A DNA stretch of 64,000 nucleotides from Archangium lansingense (GTDB lineage: Bacteria; Myxococcota; Myxococcia; Myxococcales; Myxococcaceae), in contig NZ_JAPNKA010000001.1 of NCBI RefSeq assembly GCF_026626635.1, forward strand, positions 6,014,001 through 6,078,000, read 5' to 3'. Position numbers and translations under genes: made by a program. A model generated the notes under the pieces. That model did not search any database. It had not been told where the DNA came from and was given only the letters and a program-made list of their open reading frames with translations. Below, piece after piece: positions 45,577 through 62,500 of the stretch. The stretch's first letter is position 1. Every line of letters starts with the position of its first letter.

Positions 45577-45803
45577 ATCACTAGCGCCACGGCGCTGGTG
45601 GCGGCGCTGGCCAAGGCCGAGAGTGAGGGGGGGCGCTCAAGGACAAGCTCAACTACTTCGCCAAGCCAAAATTGCTGGTGGTGGACGAGCCAGGCTACCT
45701 GCCGTTCGAGAAGCGCATTGCCCACCTCTTCTTCCAACTGGTGGCGCGTCGCTAAGAGAAGGGCAGCATGCTGCTGATGACAGACTTTGCTGAAGCAAGC
45801 TAG
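45577..45803 (+). pseudogene. istB-like (IS21 family) ATPase remnant
   Basis: Translation in pieces gives TSATALVAALAKAESEGG, then, after a frameshift, DKLNYFAKPKLLVVDEPGYL followed by PFEKRIAHLFFQLVARR, a stop (45753-45755), EKGSMLLMTDFAEAS and a stop at 45801. The LLVVDE..GYLPFE and LFFQLVARRYE-like words are the Walker B and following segments of IstB. The transposase istA and the 5' part of istB are missing, so this is an old insertion scar. It separates the methyltransferase from the PKS side. Confidence 0.75.
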
Positions 45804-46366
45804 AGCCTTGGCCCGGGGCACTTGTCCGTTTCACCGTCGGATTCCGTCACAGTCGGGTAATACCCTTGAGGAATCCAGGTGCCCCCGATTCGGTCCGCGA
45901 CTCGCTGTTTACACGTGCTCTCGCTGTGGAATCCACAGTGCACCGAGTCGAGGACGCGCTTCCGATAGTAGGTTTGGCTCGTGGGGCAGTTCGGGTCCAC
46001 ATAGAGATCCACCGTGTGAAGCTCTATATCGACGCCGCTGACGTGCATGTCCGCATCGATGTGGCAGATCTGGTAGGAAGGGCCCGCGTAGACATAGGTG
46101 CTCTGCACGCACCAGCCGTACTCAGTGCTGCAAGTGGTCATGCAGGACCTGTAGTACGCTTCGTCCCAGTAGGGGTCGAACTGCTGGCAGTCGATCTCGC
46201 ACTGATAGAGCGTCTCGTAGCACGACTCCTCGCAGCCGAGCGCCTGCGAGTTCGTCCCCATCTTCTCGGGCTTCTGCAAGTCCGCAGGGTCGACAGAGGT
46301 GCCGCACCCAATAAGGGACGATGTCACGACGAGCGCGACGACAGTTACCACGCGTGTAATGGACAT
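45800..46366 (-). CDS. Cys-rich lipoprotein
   Basis: A 188-residue protein starting at ATG 46366, with signal peptide and lipobox LIGC (Cys near residue 21). The mature part has about 12 cysteines, including CEESCYETLYQCEIDCQQ and RSCMTTCSTEYGWC, suggesting several disulfides in the periplasm or at the surface. No family recognised. Its 3' end touches the istB scar at a shared CTAG, so the C-terminus may have been altered by the insertion. The longer frame to 46513 looks non-coding. Confidence 0.75.
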   Translation of the reverse strand: MSITRVVTVVALVVTSSLIGCGTSVDPADLQKPEKMGTNSQALGCEESCYETLYQCEIDCQQFDPYWDEAYYRSCMTTCSTEYGWCVQSTYVYAGPSYQICHIDADMHVSGVDIELHTVDLYVDPNCPTSQTYYRKRVLDSVHCGFHSESTCKQRVADRIGGTWIPQGYYPTVTESDGETDKCPGPRL

Positions 46367-46964
46367 GAAAGGGTCTTCTTTTCGTTGAGGATGGCAACTG
46401 GCCAGCAAGGCCGGGCTGCCATCGGTATGTGACCCACCCGTGTCAACCATCGGTAGGTCATGCCGCTGAGACTCAGAATCATTCACATCGGATGGAAGCC
46501 ATCCGGCATTCAAGTCGTTGAGTGCCGACGGCGTTGTTGTACGAACTCCAGTACTGGTGTCGCATGAGTGGGTGTTCGGCTCGTCCCGAGTTCACTTTCG
46601 AGGGGCCGAGCAGGTCCCCCTCTAATTGAATGAGCCGACGAGGAGGAAAATGATGCAGAAAATCTGCGGGCTGCCCAGATGCCAGGGACTGAAGTTTCAA
46701 CGAATGCGATTGGTTTCTATTAACTTGAGGAGACAAGCCCGTCGGTGCTCAGTCCACCCCGAACGGCCCGAGGGCTTGCAGCAGCGAGCCTGTACGACCT
46801 GTAAAAGATGACCGCACAAAATGTTTCACTGGACAATATGTTCAAAGTTTGACACGTGAGCTTCGTTTCAGAGGCTGGAGTGGTTTGAGCGAAAACCGGG
46901 TTCTTGCCTGGTTTCGCTCAAGGGTCGCGTTGGGGGTCGTCGGCTTGCTGGGTGCGAGGTTCAG
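46367..46964 (+). promoter_or_regulatory. Leader region of the PKS operon
   Basis: A 598-bp gap between the lipoprotein and PKS genes, AT-richer than its surroundings. It contains TTGACA at 46849-46854 as a candidate -35 without a good -10 at 17 bp, a CACGTG core, and an inverted repeat at 46885-46921. A small reading frame (46650-46811, 53 codons) has AGGAGG before it, but its sequence does not look like a protein. The main PKS promoter is probably here, but is not resolved. Confidence 0.5.
46885..46921. promoter_or_regulatory. Inverted repeat before the PKS start
   Basis: TTGAGCGAAA at 46885-46894 and TTTCGCTCAA at 46912-46921 make a perfect 10-bp stem, extendable by a CC/GG pair with one bulge. 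It ends 43 bp before the GTG of the first PKS gene. It may be an operator for a cluster regulator, or an RNA hairpin in the leader. Confidence 0.5.
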
Positions 46965-49900
46965 GTGTCGGCGCAAGACGGGTTGCTGAGAAATGGTCTG
47001 GCTGAGGTGCAGGCGCGTCTAGCCGCTGCCCTCGCTCAACGGTTGGGGCTCGAAGTACATACACTCGACGTGCACGAGCGCTTCAGCCGGTATGGGCTCG
47101 ACTCACTGAAGGCAACGGGTTTCATCGCCGAGGTCGGTGAGATGCTCGGGCGTTCGTTGTCACCCACACTCGTCTGGGAATATCCAACCCTCGAGTCCCT
47201 GGCCAGGCATCTCGCCGGAGAGCAGGGCCCCGCAGCCGCGCGACCCATCTCCCGTGCTTCTTCGGCGGACGAGCCCATTGCCATCGTCGGTCTGGCGTGC
47301 CGCTATCCCAAGGCACCGGATCCCTCGGCGTTCTGGCGTCTGCTCGCGGGGGGGAGTGATGCCATCACGGAAGTCCCTCCCGAGCGGTGGGACGCCGAGC
47401 GCCTCTACGATCGCGACCTCTCCGCGGCCGGCAAGGCGAACACCCGCTGGGGTGGCTTCCTCGAGCGGGTGGATGGGTTCGACCCCCTCTTCTTCGGCAT
47501 CTCGCCCAAGGAGGCGCTCCACATGGATCCGCAACAGCGGCTCATGCTGGAGCTGACCTGGGAGGCGTTGGAGGACGCGGGGATCGCCGCGGAGCGCCTG
47601 CAGGGCTCGCCCACGGCCGTTTGCTTTGGGGTGATCTGGACGGATTACGAAACGCTGTTGCAGCGGTTCGGCTTGCGGCGCATCTCCCCGCACACGGCGA
47701 CGGGGTTCCACCACAGCATCATCGCAAACCGCGTCTCCTATGTGCTGGGTCTCCGGGGCCCGAGCCTCGCCATCGACACGGCGTGCTCCTCCTCGCTCGC
47801 GGCGGTGCACCTGGCGTGCGAGAGCCTGCGCAGGGGCGAGTCGACGCTCGCCCTCGCGGGTGGCGTGAATCTGAACATCGCACCCGACAGCACGGTTGGC
47901 ATGTCCAAGGTCGGCGCCCTCTCGCCCGATGGGCACTGCTTCACCTTCGACGCGCGCGCCAATGGGTACGTGCGCGGTGAGGGGGCGGGCGTGGTCGTGC
48001 TCAAGCCCCTCTCCCTGGCGATCGCGGATGGCGATCCCATCTATTGCGTCATCCGCGGGAGCGTCATCAACAACAACGGCGGCAGCAACGGCCTCACCGC
48101 GCCCAACCCCAAGGCCCAGGAGGAGATGCTCCGCCTGGCCTACGCGCGCGCGGGCATCGAGCCGTCCGAGGTACAGTACGTCGAGGCGCATGGCACTGGC
48201 ACTCAGCTCGGAGACCCGATGGAGGCCCGCGCCCTGGGTGAGGTGCTCGGAGCGGGGCGGCCCGCCGACAGGCCGCTGCACATCGGCTCCTGCAAGACGA
48301 ACATCGGCCACCTGGAGGCCGCCGCGGGCATCGCGGGGCTGATCAAGGTCGCGCTGTCCATCAAGCACCGCGCGCTCCCGCCGAGTCTCCACTTCGAGAT
48401 ACCCAACCCGCACATCCCCTTCGCGGAGCTGCGTCTGGAGGTCCAGCGCGCCCTCGGGCCCTGGCCCGAGCCGGAGCGGAAGCTCGTCGCGGGAGTCAGC
48501 TCCTTCGGCTTCGGTGGCACCAACTGTCACGTCGTGGTCGAGGAGTCGGACGCGCCCCGGGCGGAGCTCGTGCCCCTGTCGGGAGAGACTCCGGAGGCCC
48601 TCCGCGAGGCGGCGCAACGGCTGGTCGAGCGCCTCGACGCCCCCGGGGAGCAGGTGCCGCTGGACGAGCTGTGCCGCTCGGTCGTGGCCCACGCCGGTGG
48701 ACACGCGCACCGCCTGGCGATGACCGTTCGCTCCCGGAAGGAGCTCCGGGAGCAGCTCGCGGGCTTTCTTCGCGGTGAGACCAGGGCGGGGCTGTCGACG
48801 GGGCAGGTGGCGCCCGGGCACTCCCAGAAGCCGGTTTTCGTCTTCTCGGGGCAGGGCTCGCAGTGGCCCGGCATGGGCCGGAAGCTGCTGCGGACCGAGC
48901 CGGTGTTCCGGGCCGCGCTGGAGCGGTGCGATCGGCTCGTCCGGGAGGAGCTGGGCTGGTCCCTGCTGGCCGAGCTGAGCGCCGATGGCGCGGCGGCGCG
49001 GCTGGCGCGCATCGAGGTCGCCTTCCCGGCGATCGTGGCACTGGAGATCGCGCTGGCGGCGCTCTGGCGCTCCTGGGGGATCGAGCCCGTCGCGGTGGTG
49101 GGTCACAGCATCGGCGAGGTCTCGGCCGCGCACGTCGCGGGCATCCTGAGTCTCGAGGACACCATGCGTGTCATCTGCGCCCAGGGGCGTCTGCTGAGCC
49201 GGCTCAGTGGCCAGGGCGCGATGGGGCTCGTGGGGCTCTCCTGGGAACAGTCCGCTCAGCTCCTGGCCGGCTACGAGGGCCGACTGTGCCGCGCCATCGA
49301 CGCGAGCGTGGACTCGACGGTGCTGGCCGGTGAGCCGGACGCGCTCGCCGAGGTGTTTGCCACCCTGCGGCAGCGAGGCGTGTTCTGCCGCCGGGTGGAG
49401 ACCGACGTGGCGGTGCACAGCCCTCAGGTCGAGGTGTTGCGGGGCGAGCTCTCCGAGTTCCTGAGGGGACTCCGTCCCGGCCGCGCGCTCATCCCCATCC
49501 TCTCCACGGTCACGGCCTCGCCGCTCGAGGGCGAGAGCTTCGATGCCGCCCACTGGGCGAAGAACTTCGCGGAGCCCGTGTTCTTCACGGGCGCGCTCTC
49601 CCACGCGATTCGCGAGGGGCACCGCACCTTCCTGGAGGTCGGCCCGCACCCGATCCTCAAGCACCCCATCGAGTCGACCCTGCGGCACGCCGGCCAGCAG
49701 GGGCTCGTCCTCTCGACCCTCCGCCGACAGGAGGACGAGCGGAGCGTGATGCTCGACACGCTGGGTGTCCTGTATGCCCGTGGCCAGCACGTCCGATGGG
49801 AGGTGCTCACGGGAGGCGCGGAGGGTGGGGTGGGTGCGCCCGCCCGTGAGGAGCCGGTGCGGCTCCTGCCGCTGTCGGCGCGCAGCCCCGAGGCGCTGAA

Positions 49901-52900
49901 GTCGCTGGCCGCGGCCTGGCGTGACTTCCTGGGGGACGGCACGGCCGAGGGCGCGACCCTCGAGGACATCACCTACACGGCGGGAGTGCGGCGGAGCCAT
50001 CATGCCCATCGCCTGTCGGTGGTGGGTGGCTCGCGGCGGGAGCTGGCCGAGGCGCTGGAGGCCTTCGCACGGGGCGAGGCCCGTCCCGGTGTGAGTCAGG
50101 GCCGGGTGGGCCCCGAGGGCCGGGCCCGGGTCGCTTTCGTCTTCCCGGGGCAGGGGTCGCAGTGGCTCGGCATGGGCCGTCAGCTCCTGCGGGAGGAGCC
50201 GGTCTTCCGCGCGGCGATCGAGGACTGCGAGTGGGCGATGCGGGCCCACGTGGACTGGTCGCTCACGGAGGAGCTCGCCGCGGATGAGCAGCGCTCGCGC
50301 CTGGACGAGATCGACGTCGTGCAGCCGGTGCTGTTCGCGATGCAGGTGGCGCTGGCGGCGCTCTGGCGCTCGTGGGGGGTCGAGCCCGATGCGGTGGTGG
50401 GCCACAGCATGGGCGAGGTGGCTGCGGCGCACGTGGCGGGCGCGCTGAGCCTGGAGGACGCGGCGCGGATCATCTGCCGCCGCAGCCTCCTCCTGCGCCG
50501 TATGAGCGGGCAGGGGGCCATGGCCGTGGTGGAGCTCGGCCTGGAGCAGGCCCGCGAGGCGCTGGCCGGCTACGAGGCGCGGCTCTCCATTGGCGTGAGC
50601 AACAGCGCCCGCTCGACGGTGCTCTCCGGAGACACCGCGGCCCTGGAGGAGTTGCTGCGGCGGCTTGAGGGCCAGGGCGTCTTCTGCCGCCGGGTGAAGG
50701 TGAACGTCGCCTCCCACAGCCCGCAGATGGATCCGCTGAAGGAGGACCTCCTGCGCGCGCTCGAGGGAATCTCTCCCCTGCGCGCGGCGGTGCCCATCTA
50801 CTCCACGGTGACGGGGCGGACGGGCGACGGGAGCGACTTCCATCCCTCCTACTGGGTCAGCAACCTGCGCGAGCCGGTGCTCTTCCATGGCGCCATCGAG
50901 CGGCTGTTGGAGGACGGCCACGGTGTGCTCCTCGAGGTGAGCCCGCATCCCGTGTTGCTCGCTCCCATCGAGGAGACGCTGCGCGAGTCGAAGCGGGACG
51001 CGATCGCGCTCGCCTCGCTGCGGCGGCAGGCGCGGGAGCGGCGGAGTCTGCTGGAGTCACTCGCGGCGCTGTACGCGCGGGGCGGCTCCGTCGACTGGCG
51101 GCAGCTGCACCCCTCGGGAGGGCGCGTCGTCGCGCTGCCCATGTACCCGTGGCAGCGGGAGCGGTATTGGCTCCTGGACGAGACGGTGGCCGCTTCACGG
51201 CACGTGAGTGCCGCGCGTGAGGGCGGTCCGGGGCATCCGCTCCTGGGCGGCTCGCTCTCCTCGTCCGTGCAGCCCGGCACCCACTTTTGGGAGCGGGCCG
51301 TGAGCACGGAGGTGTTCCCGTATCTCTCCGACCACCGCGTGTGGAGTGACATCGTCTTCCCGGGCGCGGGCTACGTGGAGATGGCCCTCTGCGCCGGAGC
51401 GGAGGTGCTGGGCGAGACGGGGCTCATGCTCGAGAACGTCTCGCTCAGCGAGATGCTCACGCTCGAGCCGGAGAAGGAGCGGCTCGTTCAGGTGGTGCTG
51501 AGCGAGGAGGGCGCGGGCCGGGCCTCCTTCCAGATCTCCAGCCGGGCCACGGGCGACAAGACCTGGCGCAAGCACGCCGAGGGCAGCCTGCGCCGGGAGG
51601 AGGGCGCGGCCCTGGAGCTGACCGCCGAGCCGCCCGAGTTGCTGCGGGAGCGCCTGGAGCTGGCGGTCTCCTCCGAGACGCACTACCTGCGCAGGCAGGA
51701 GCAGGGCCTCACGTACGGCCCCGCGTTCCAGTCGCTGCGGCAGCTCTGGAGGAGCGCGCGTGAGGGGTTGGGGCGCCTGGAGCTTCCCGAGCTGGTGTCC
51801 TCCGAGAGCGGGGCGTATCGACTCCATCCCTCGTTGTTGGATGCCTGCCTTCAGGTCGCGGTGGAGCTGGTCTCGCCGGCGGAGGCGGCGCCGGTGGGGA
51901 CGCATGTGCCGGTGGGGCTCGGGCGGATGCGGTTCTTCCAGCGGCCCGGGCGCGCGGCCTGGGTGTGGGTGAAGGCCCTGGGGGATACGTCCGCGAGCGA
52001 GCGGGAGCACGCCTTCGACATCCGGATCCTGGATGAGCAGGGCCACGTGCTGACGGAGCTCGAGGGCCTGCGCGTCTACAGGCTCGAGGCGGGCGCCGCA
52101 GTGCGCAAGGAACTCGGCGAGTGGGCCTACCAGGTGGACTGGGAGGCGCAGCCGCTACCGGCGGAGCTGCCATGGCCGGCGCGCTCGCCGGGGAACTGGT
52201 TGATTCTCGGCGACAGCGGTGGCGTGGGCCAGCGGCTGGCTGCGTTGCTGCGGGCGCGTGGCGAGACCTGCGTGCTCGTCTCCCCGGGCGAGACGTTCGG
52301 CCACGCGCTGGAGGCGGGGGCACCCCCGTGCCGCGGCGTGGTGCACCTGTGGAGCCTCGATTGTGCCTCGAATGACGCGCTCACGCCGTCGGCGCTGGAG
52401 TCCGCGCGGCGGCTCGGCACCACCAGCGTGCTGCACCTGGTGCAGGCGCTCTCCCGGGCCGGCTGGAGGGATCCACCCAGGCTCTGGCTGGCCACGCGTG
52501 GCGCGCGCTCCGTCGGCAAGGAGCCGGAGCGGGTCAACGTGGCCCAGGCCCCGCTCTGGGGTCTGGGGCAGGTGCTGGCCCTGGAGCAGCCCGAGCTGCG
52601 CTGCACCCGCGTGGATCTCGACGGAGACGCGGACGCGTGCGCCCACGCGCTGTTCCGGGAGCTGTCGTCCACGGCGTTCGAGGATCAAATCGCATGGCGT
52701 GGTGGCACGCGGCTCGTGGCGCGGCTTGCCCGGGCGGCGGATGCGCTGGCCGCCCGGGAGCCGGCGACGTTGCTGCGCGCCGACGGCACCTACCTCATCA
52801 CGGGTGGGCTCGGGGGCCTGGGCCTCGAGGTGGCGCGCTGGCTCGTCACGCATGGGGCGCGTCACCTGCTGCTGCTGGGGCGCCGCACTCCCTCGGCGGA

Positions 52901-53989
52901 GGCCGAGCGCACGCTCGCGGAGCTGCGCCAGGCGGGCGCCCACGTGGAGCCCTTCCAGGCCGATGTCGCGCTCGCCGGGGACGTGGCGCGAGCGCTGGCC
53001 AGGGTGGAAGAGGCGATGCCGCCGCTGCGCGGTGTCTTCCACGCGGCGGGCCTCCTCGAGGACGGCCTGCTGCTCAATCTCACGGAGGAGCGCTTCGCCT
53101 CGGTCATGGCGCCCAAGGTCCAGGGCACCTGGAACCTCCACGCGCAGACGCGTCATCTGCCGCTGGAGCTCTTCGTGCTCTTCTCCAGCGCGACCTCCCT
53201 GCTGGGCACCCCGGGTCAGGCGAACTACTCCGCGGCCAACGCGTTCATGGATGCGCTGGCCCATGCCCGCCGGGCGGACGGCCTGCCCGCGCTGAGTATC
53301 AACTGGGGCACCTGGACGAACGTCGGCCTCGCGGCGGCGCAGGCCAACCGCGGAGAGCGCCTCGAGGCGCGTGGCCTGCGGGGGATGCCGCCGGACAAGG
53401 CACTCCTGGCGCTCGGCATGTTGCTGGGGCAGGGCCGTCCGCAGGTGGGTGTGATGGCGCTCGAGCCGAGGCAGTGGTTGGGGTTCTACCTGGCCGCGGC
53501 GCAGTCGCCTTTCTTCACGCGGCTGTCCCAGGAGCGTGCCGGCAGATCCGCCGTGGAGCCGGGGCGGAGCCGGATCCGCGAGCGGCTCGAGGCCGTCCGT
53601 GGCTCCGAGCGCCGTGCCCTCCTCGAGCAGCTCCTGCGCGAGCAGATCGGCGGGGTGCTGAGGATGGAGCCGTCGCGCATCGAGCCACGCACTCCGCTGG
53701 GGAGCCTCGGCCTCGACTCGCTGATGAGCATGGAGATCCGCAACCGCCTGGAGGCGGAGCTGGGTCTGAAGCTCAGCGCGACGCTGGTCTGGACCTACCC
53801 GACGCTCGCCGCGCTCACCCCCTACCTGGCGGAGAAGCTGGGGCTCCCGTTCGAGGACAAGGACGGCGAGCCCCGGGCCGCGGCGGCTCCTTCACCGGCC
53901 GCGCCGAGCGCCGAGCCGGGAAGTGAGATCGACGAGATGTCGGAAGAAGAAGTCGAGCGACTGTTCGCTCAGAGGATGGCGCAGGGCAA

Positions 53990-53993
<4 letters not shown>
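46965..53993 (+). CDS. Type I PKS 1: ACP-KS-AT-AT-DH-KR-ACP, split loading
   Basis: A 2342-residue PKS. It opens with an ACP (Ser47 in GLDSLK) instead of a docking domain. KS (~103-525; Cys274 in DTACSSS, His in EAHGTGT), AT1 (~625-940; Ser715 GHSIGE, AVHSP), AT2 (~1057-1370; Ser1148 GHSMGE, VASHSP), DH (~1423-1700; His1457, Asp1626), a structural KR half, KR (~1940-2120; Tyr2088) and C-terminal ACP (Ser2252). Two adjacent ATs in one module are known for myxobacterial starter modules, where one loads the starter and the other the extender. The DH motif is HxxxSxxxxP, with Ser where Gly is usual. KR lacks the A-type Trp and has LED, so it is probably B-type. C-terminal docking SEEEVERLFAQ. Start GTG at 46965 behind GAGG. 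Ends in ATGA overlap with PKS2. Confidence 0.93.
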
Positions 53994-59580
<5,587 letters not shown>

Positions 59581-59596
59581 ATCGGGCACGACTGCG

Positions 59597-62500
59597 ATGA
59601 GCAAAGAATTCTACGAGAAGATCGCGAACCTCCCTCCCAAGAGGCTCGTGCTGCTGGCTCTCGAGCTGCATTCGGAGAGCGAGTCGCTCAAGCGCGCGCG
59701 TTCGGAGCCCATTGCCATCGTCGGCACGGCCTGCCGCGTACCGGGTGGTGCGCGGACGCCGGAGGCGTTCTGGCGTCTGCTGTACGAGGGCGTGGACGCC
59801 ATCACCGAGGTGCCGCGCGATCGATGGGACGCCGAGGCGCTGTTCGATCCCGATCCCAGCAAGCCGGGCCGCACGTACGCGCGTTGGGGAGGATTCATCG
59901 ACGGCGTGGATCGCTTCGACGCCGCGTTCTTCGGGCTCTCCCCTCGGGAGGCCTCGCGGATGGATCCGCAGCAGCGGCTGCTGCTCGAGGTGGCGTGGGA
60001 GGCGCTCGAGCGCGCGGGGCAGCCGCCGGATCAGCTCTCCGGGAGCCGGACGGGCGTGTTCCTGGGCATCATCGGGAGCGACTACGCGCAGCTCCAGGCG
60101 CGGCAGCTCGGCGCGGCCACCGACATCTACCATGTGACGGGGACCTCGCTGAACGCGGCCGCGGGCCGGCTCTCCTACACGCTCGGCCTCCAGGGGCCGT
60201 GCATGTCCATCGACACGGCCTGCTCGTCGTCCCTGGTGGCGCTCCACGTGGCTTGCCAGAGCCTGCGCAACCGCGAGTGCGACATGGCGCTGTCCGCGGG
60301 CGTCAACCTCATGCTGACGCCGGACGCGACGATCGCCCTGTCCAGCAGCCGGGGTCTCTCTCCCGACGGGCGCTGCAAGACTTTCGACGCCTCCGCCAAT
60401 GGCTTCGTGCGCTCCGAGGGCTGCATCGTCTTCGTCCTCAAGCGGCTGTCGGATGCGCTGGCCCAGGGGGATGAGATCCTCTCGCTCATCGTCGGCTCGG
60501 CGGTGAACCAGGATGGCGCCAGCAGCGGCCTGATGGTGCCCAACGGCCCGGCACAGGAGCGCGTCATCGAACAGGCGCTGGCGAGCGGTGGGCTCGAGCC
60601 CTCGCGGATCTCCTACGTCGAGGCACACGGGACGGGCACCTCGCTGGGCGATCCCATCGAGCTGCAGGCCCTGGCTCGCGTGCTGGGGAAGGGGAGGAGT
60701 GCCGAGGCGCCGCTCGTCGTGGGATCGGTCAAGACGAACGTCGGGCATTTGGAAGCGGCGGCCGGGCTCACTGGCGTGCTGAAGACGATGCTCGCGCTGC
60801 GCAACGAGGCGATTTCGCCGAACCTGCATTTCAAGACCCTCAACCCGAACATCGCCCTCGACGGCGTGCCGGTGGCCATTCCGACCGAGCCCCGTCCGTG
60901 GCCGCGAGGCGAGCAGCCGCGCCTGGCGGGAGTGAGCGCGTTCGGCATCAGCGGGACCAACGCCCACGTCATCCTGCAGGAGCCGCCCGTGCGTGTGCCC
61001 CAGCCCCCGGCACCTTCGCGGGGCGCGGAGTTGCTCGTGGTCTCGGCGCGCAGCTCCGAGGCGCTGCGGGCGATGGCCGGGAGTCACGCGCGCTGGTTCG
61101 CGGAGAACCCGGGCGTGGAGCTTCGCGAGGCCTGTGCCACGGCGGCCCTGTCGCGCACCCACCATGAGCACCGGCTCGCGCTCGCGGGCCGCACGCCCGC
61201 AGAGCTCGCGGAGAAGCTGGAGGCGTTCTCGCGCGGAGAGTCCGCGCCGGGGGCGGCCGTCGGGCGCAGGTCGGGGTCGGCTCGCCGCCGCGTGGTCTTC
61301 GTGTTCCCTGGCCAGGGCTCTCAGTGGCTGGGCATGGGCCGGAAGCTGCTCGAGCAGGAGCCGGCGTTCCGGGCCGCGCTGGAGCGGTGCGACGAGGCCA
61401 TCCGGGCCTGCGCGGGCTTCAGCGTCCTCGAGGTGCTCGCGGCCGATGAGGGCCGGAGCCGCCTCCAGGAGATCGACGTCATCCAACCCGTGCTCTTCGC
61501 CATGGAGGTGGCGCTGGCGGAGCTGTGGCGCGCGTGGGGCATCGAGCCGGACGCGGTGGTGGGGCACAGCATGGGCGAGGTCGCCGCGGCGCACGTGGCC
61601 GGCACGTTGAGCCTCGACGACGCGGCGAAGGTCATCTGCCGCCGTAGCCGGCTGCTGCGCGGCGTGAGTGGCCAGGGCTCCATGCTCCTGGTGGACCTGA
61701 CGCTGGAGGAGGCGAAGCAGGCCCTGCGGGGCTTCGAATCGCGTGTCTCCGTCGCGGTGAGCAACAGCGTGCGGTCCACCGTCCTCTCGGGCGAGCCCGC
61801 GGCGCTCGAGGAGATCTCCCGCCACCTCGAGCAGCGGGATGTCTTCCGCCGCTTCGTGAAGGTGGACGTCGCGTCGCACAGCCCGCAGATGGACCCGCTG
61901 CGGCCGGAGCTGCTCGCGGCCCTCCAGGGAATCTCGCCGCGCGCGGCCCGCGTCCCCATCTGCTCGACGGTGACGGGGGTGATGACGGATGGCGCGGCGT
62001 TCGACGCCGGCTACTGGGCCGACAACCTGCGGGAGCCGGTGTTGTTCTCGAAGGCGGTCGAGCGGCTCGCCGTCGAGGGTCATGACATCTTCATCGAGCT
62101 GAGCCCGCACCCCATCCTCCTGCCCGCCGTCGAGCAGCATCTGCGGCACCTCGGGCGCGAGGGCGCGGTTCTGCCGTCGCTCCGGCGTGAGGAGGACGAG
62201 CGCGGTTCGATGCTGTCCTCGCTGGGGGCGCTGTACGCCATGGGTCACGAGGTGGACCTGCAGCGTCAGCACCCGGTGCGCGGCCGGAGGGTGGCGCTGC
62301 CCACCTACCCGTGGCAACGCGAGCGCTTCTGGGTCGAGGCGCCAGCGCGTGCGCGCCGTGCCAGGGAGGCCGGGCATCACCCGTTGCTGGGCGCCCACCT
62401 GGCGCTGGCGGGGCAGGAGGGCGCTCACCTGTGGCAGACGGAGCTGTCCGCGGACAGCCCGGCATACCTCGAGGACCACGTCGTTCACGGTGAGGTCATC

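Noticed and set aside
46650-46811. Small frame in the PKS leader with an AGGAGG
   Set aside because: The predicted 53 residues are Arg/Cys-rich and lack coding-like third-position GC; kept only as a note on the leader region.
46881-46895. Sigma-54 promoter before the PKS gene
   Set aside because: A GG-N10-GC spacing exists, but the flanking bases do not match TGGCAC...TTGC.
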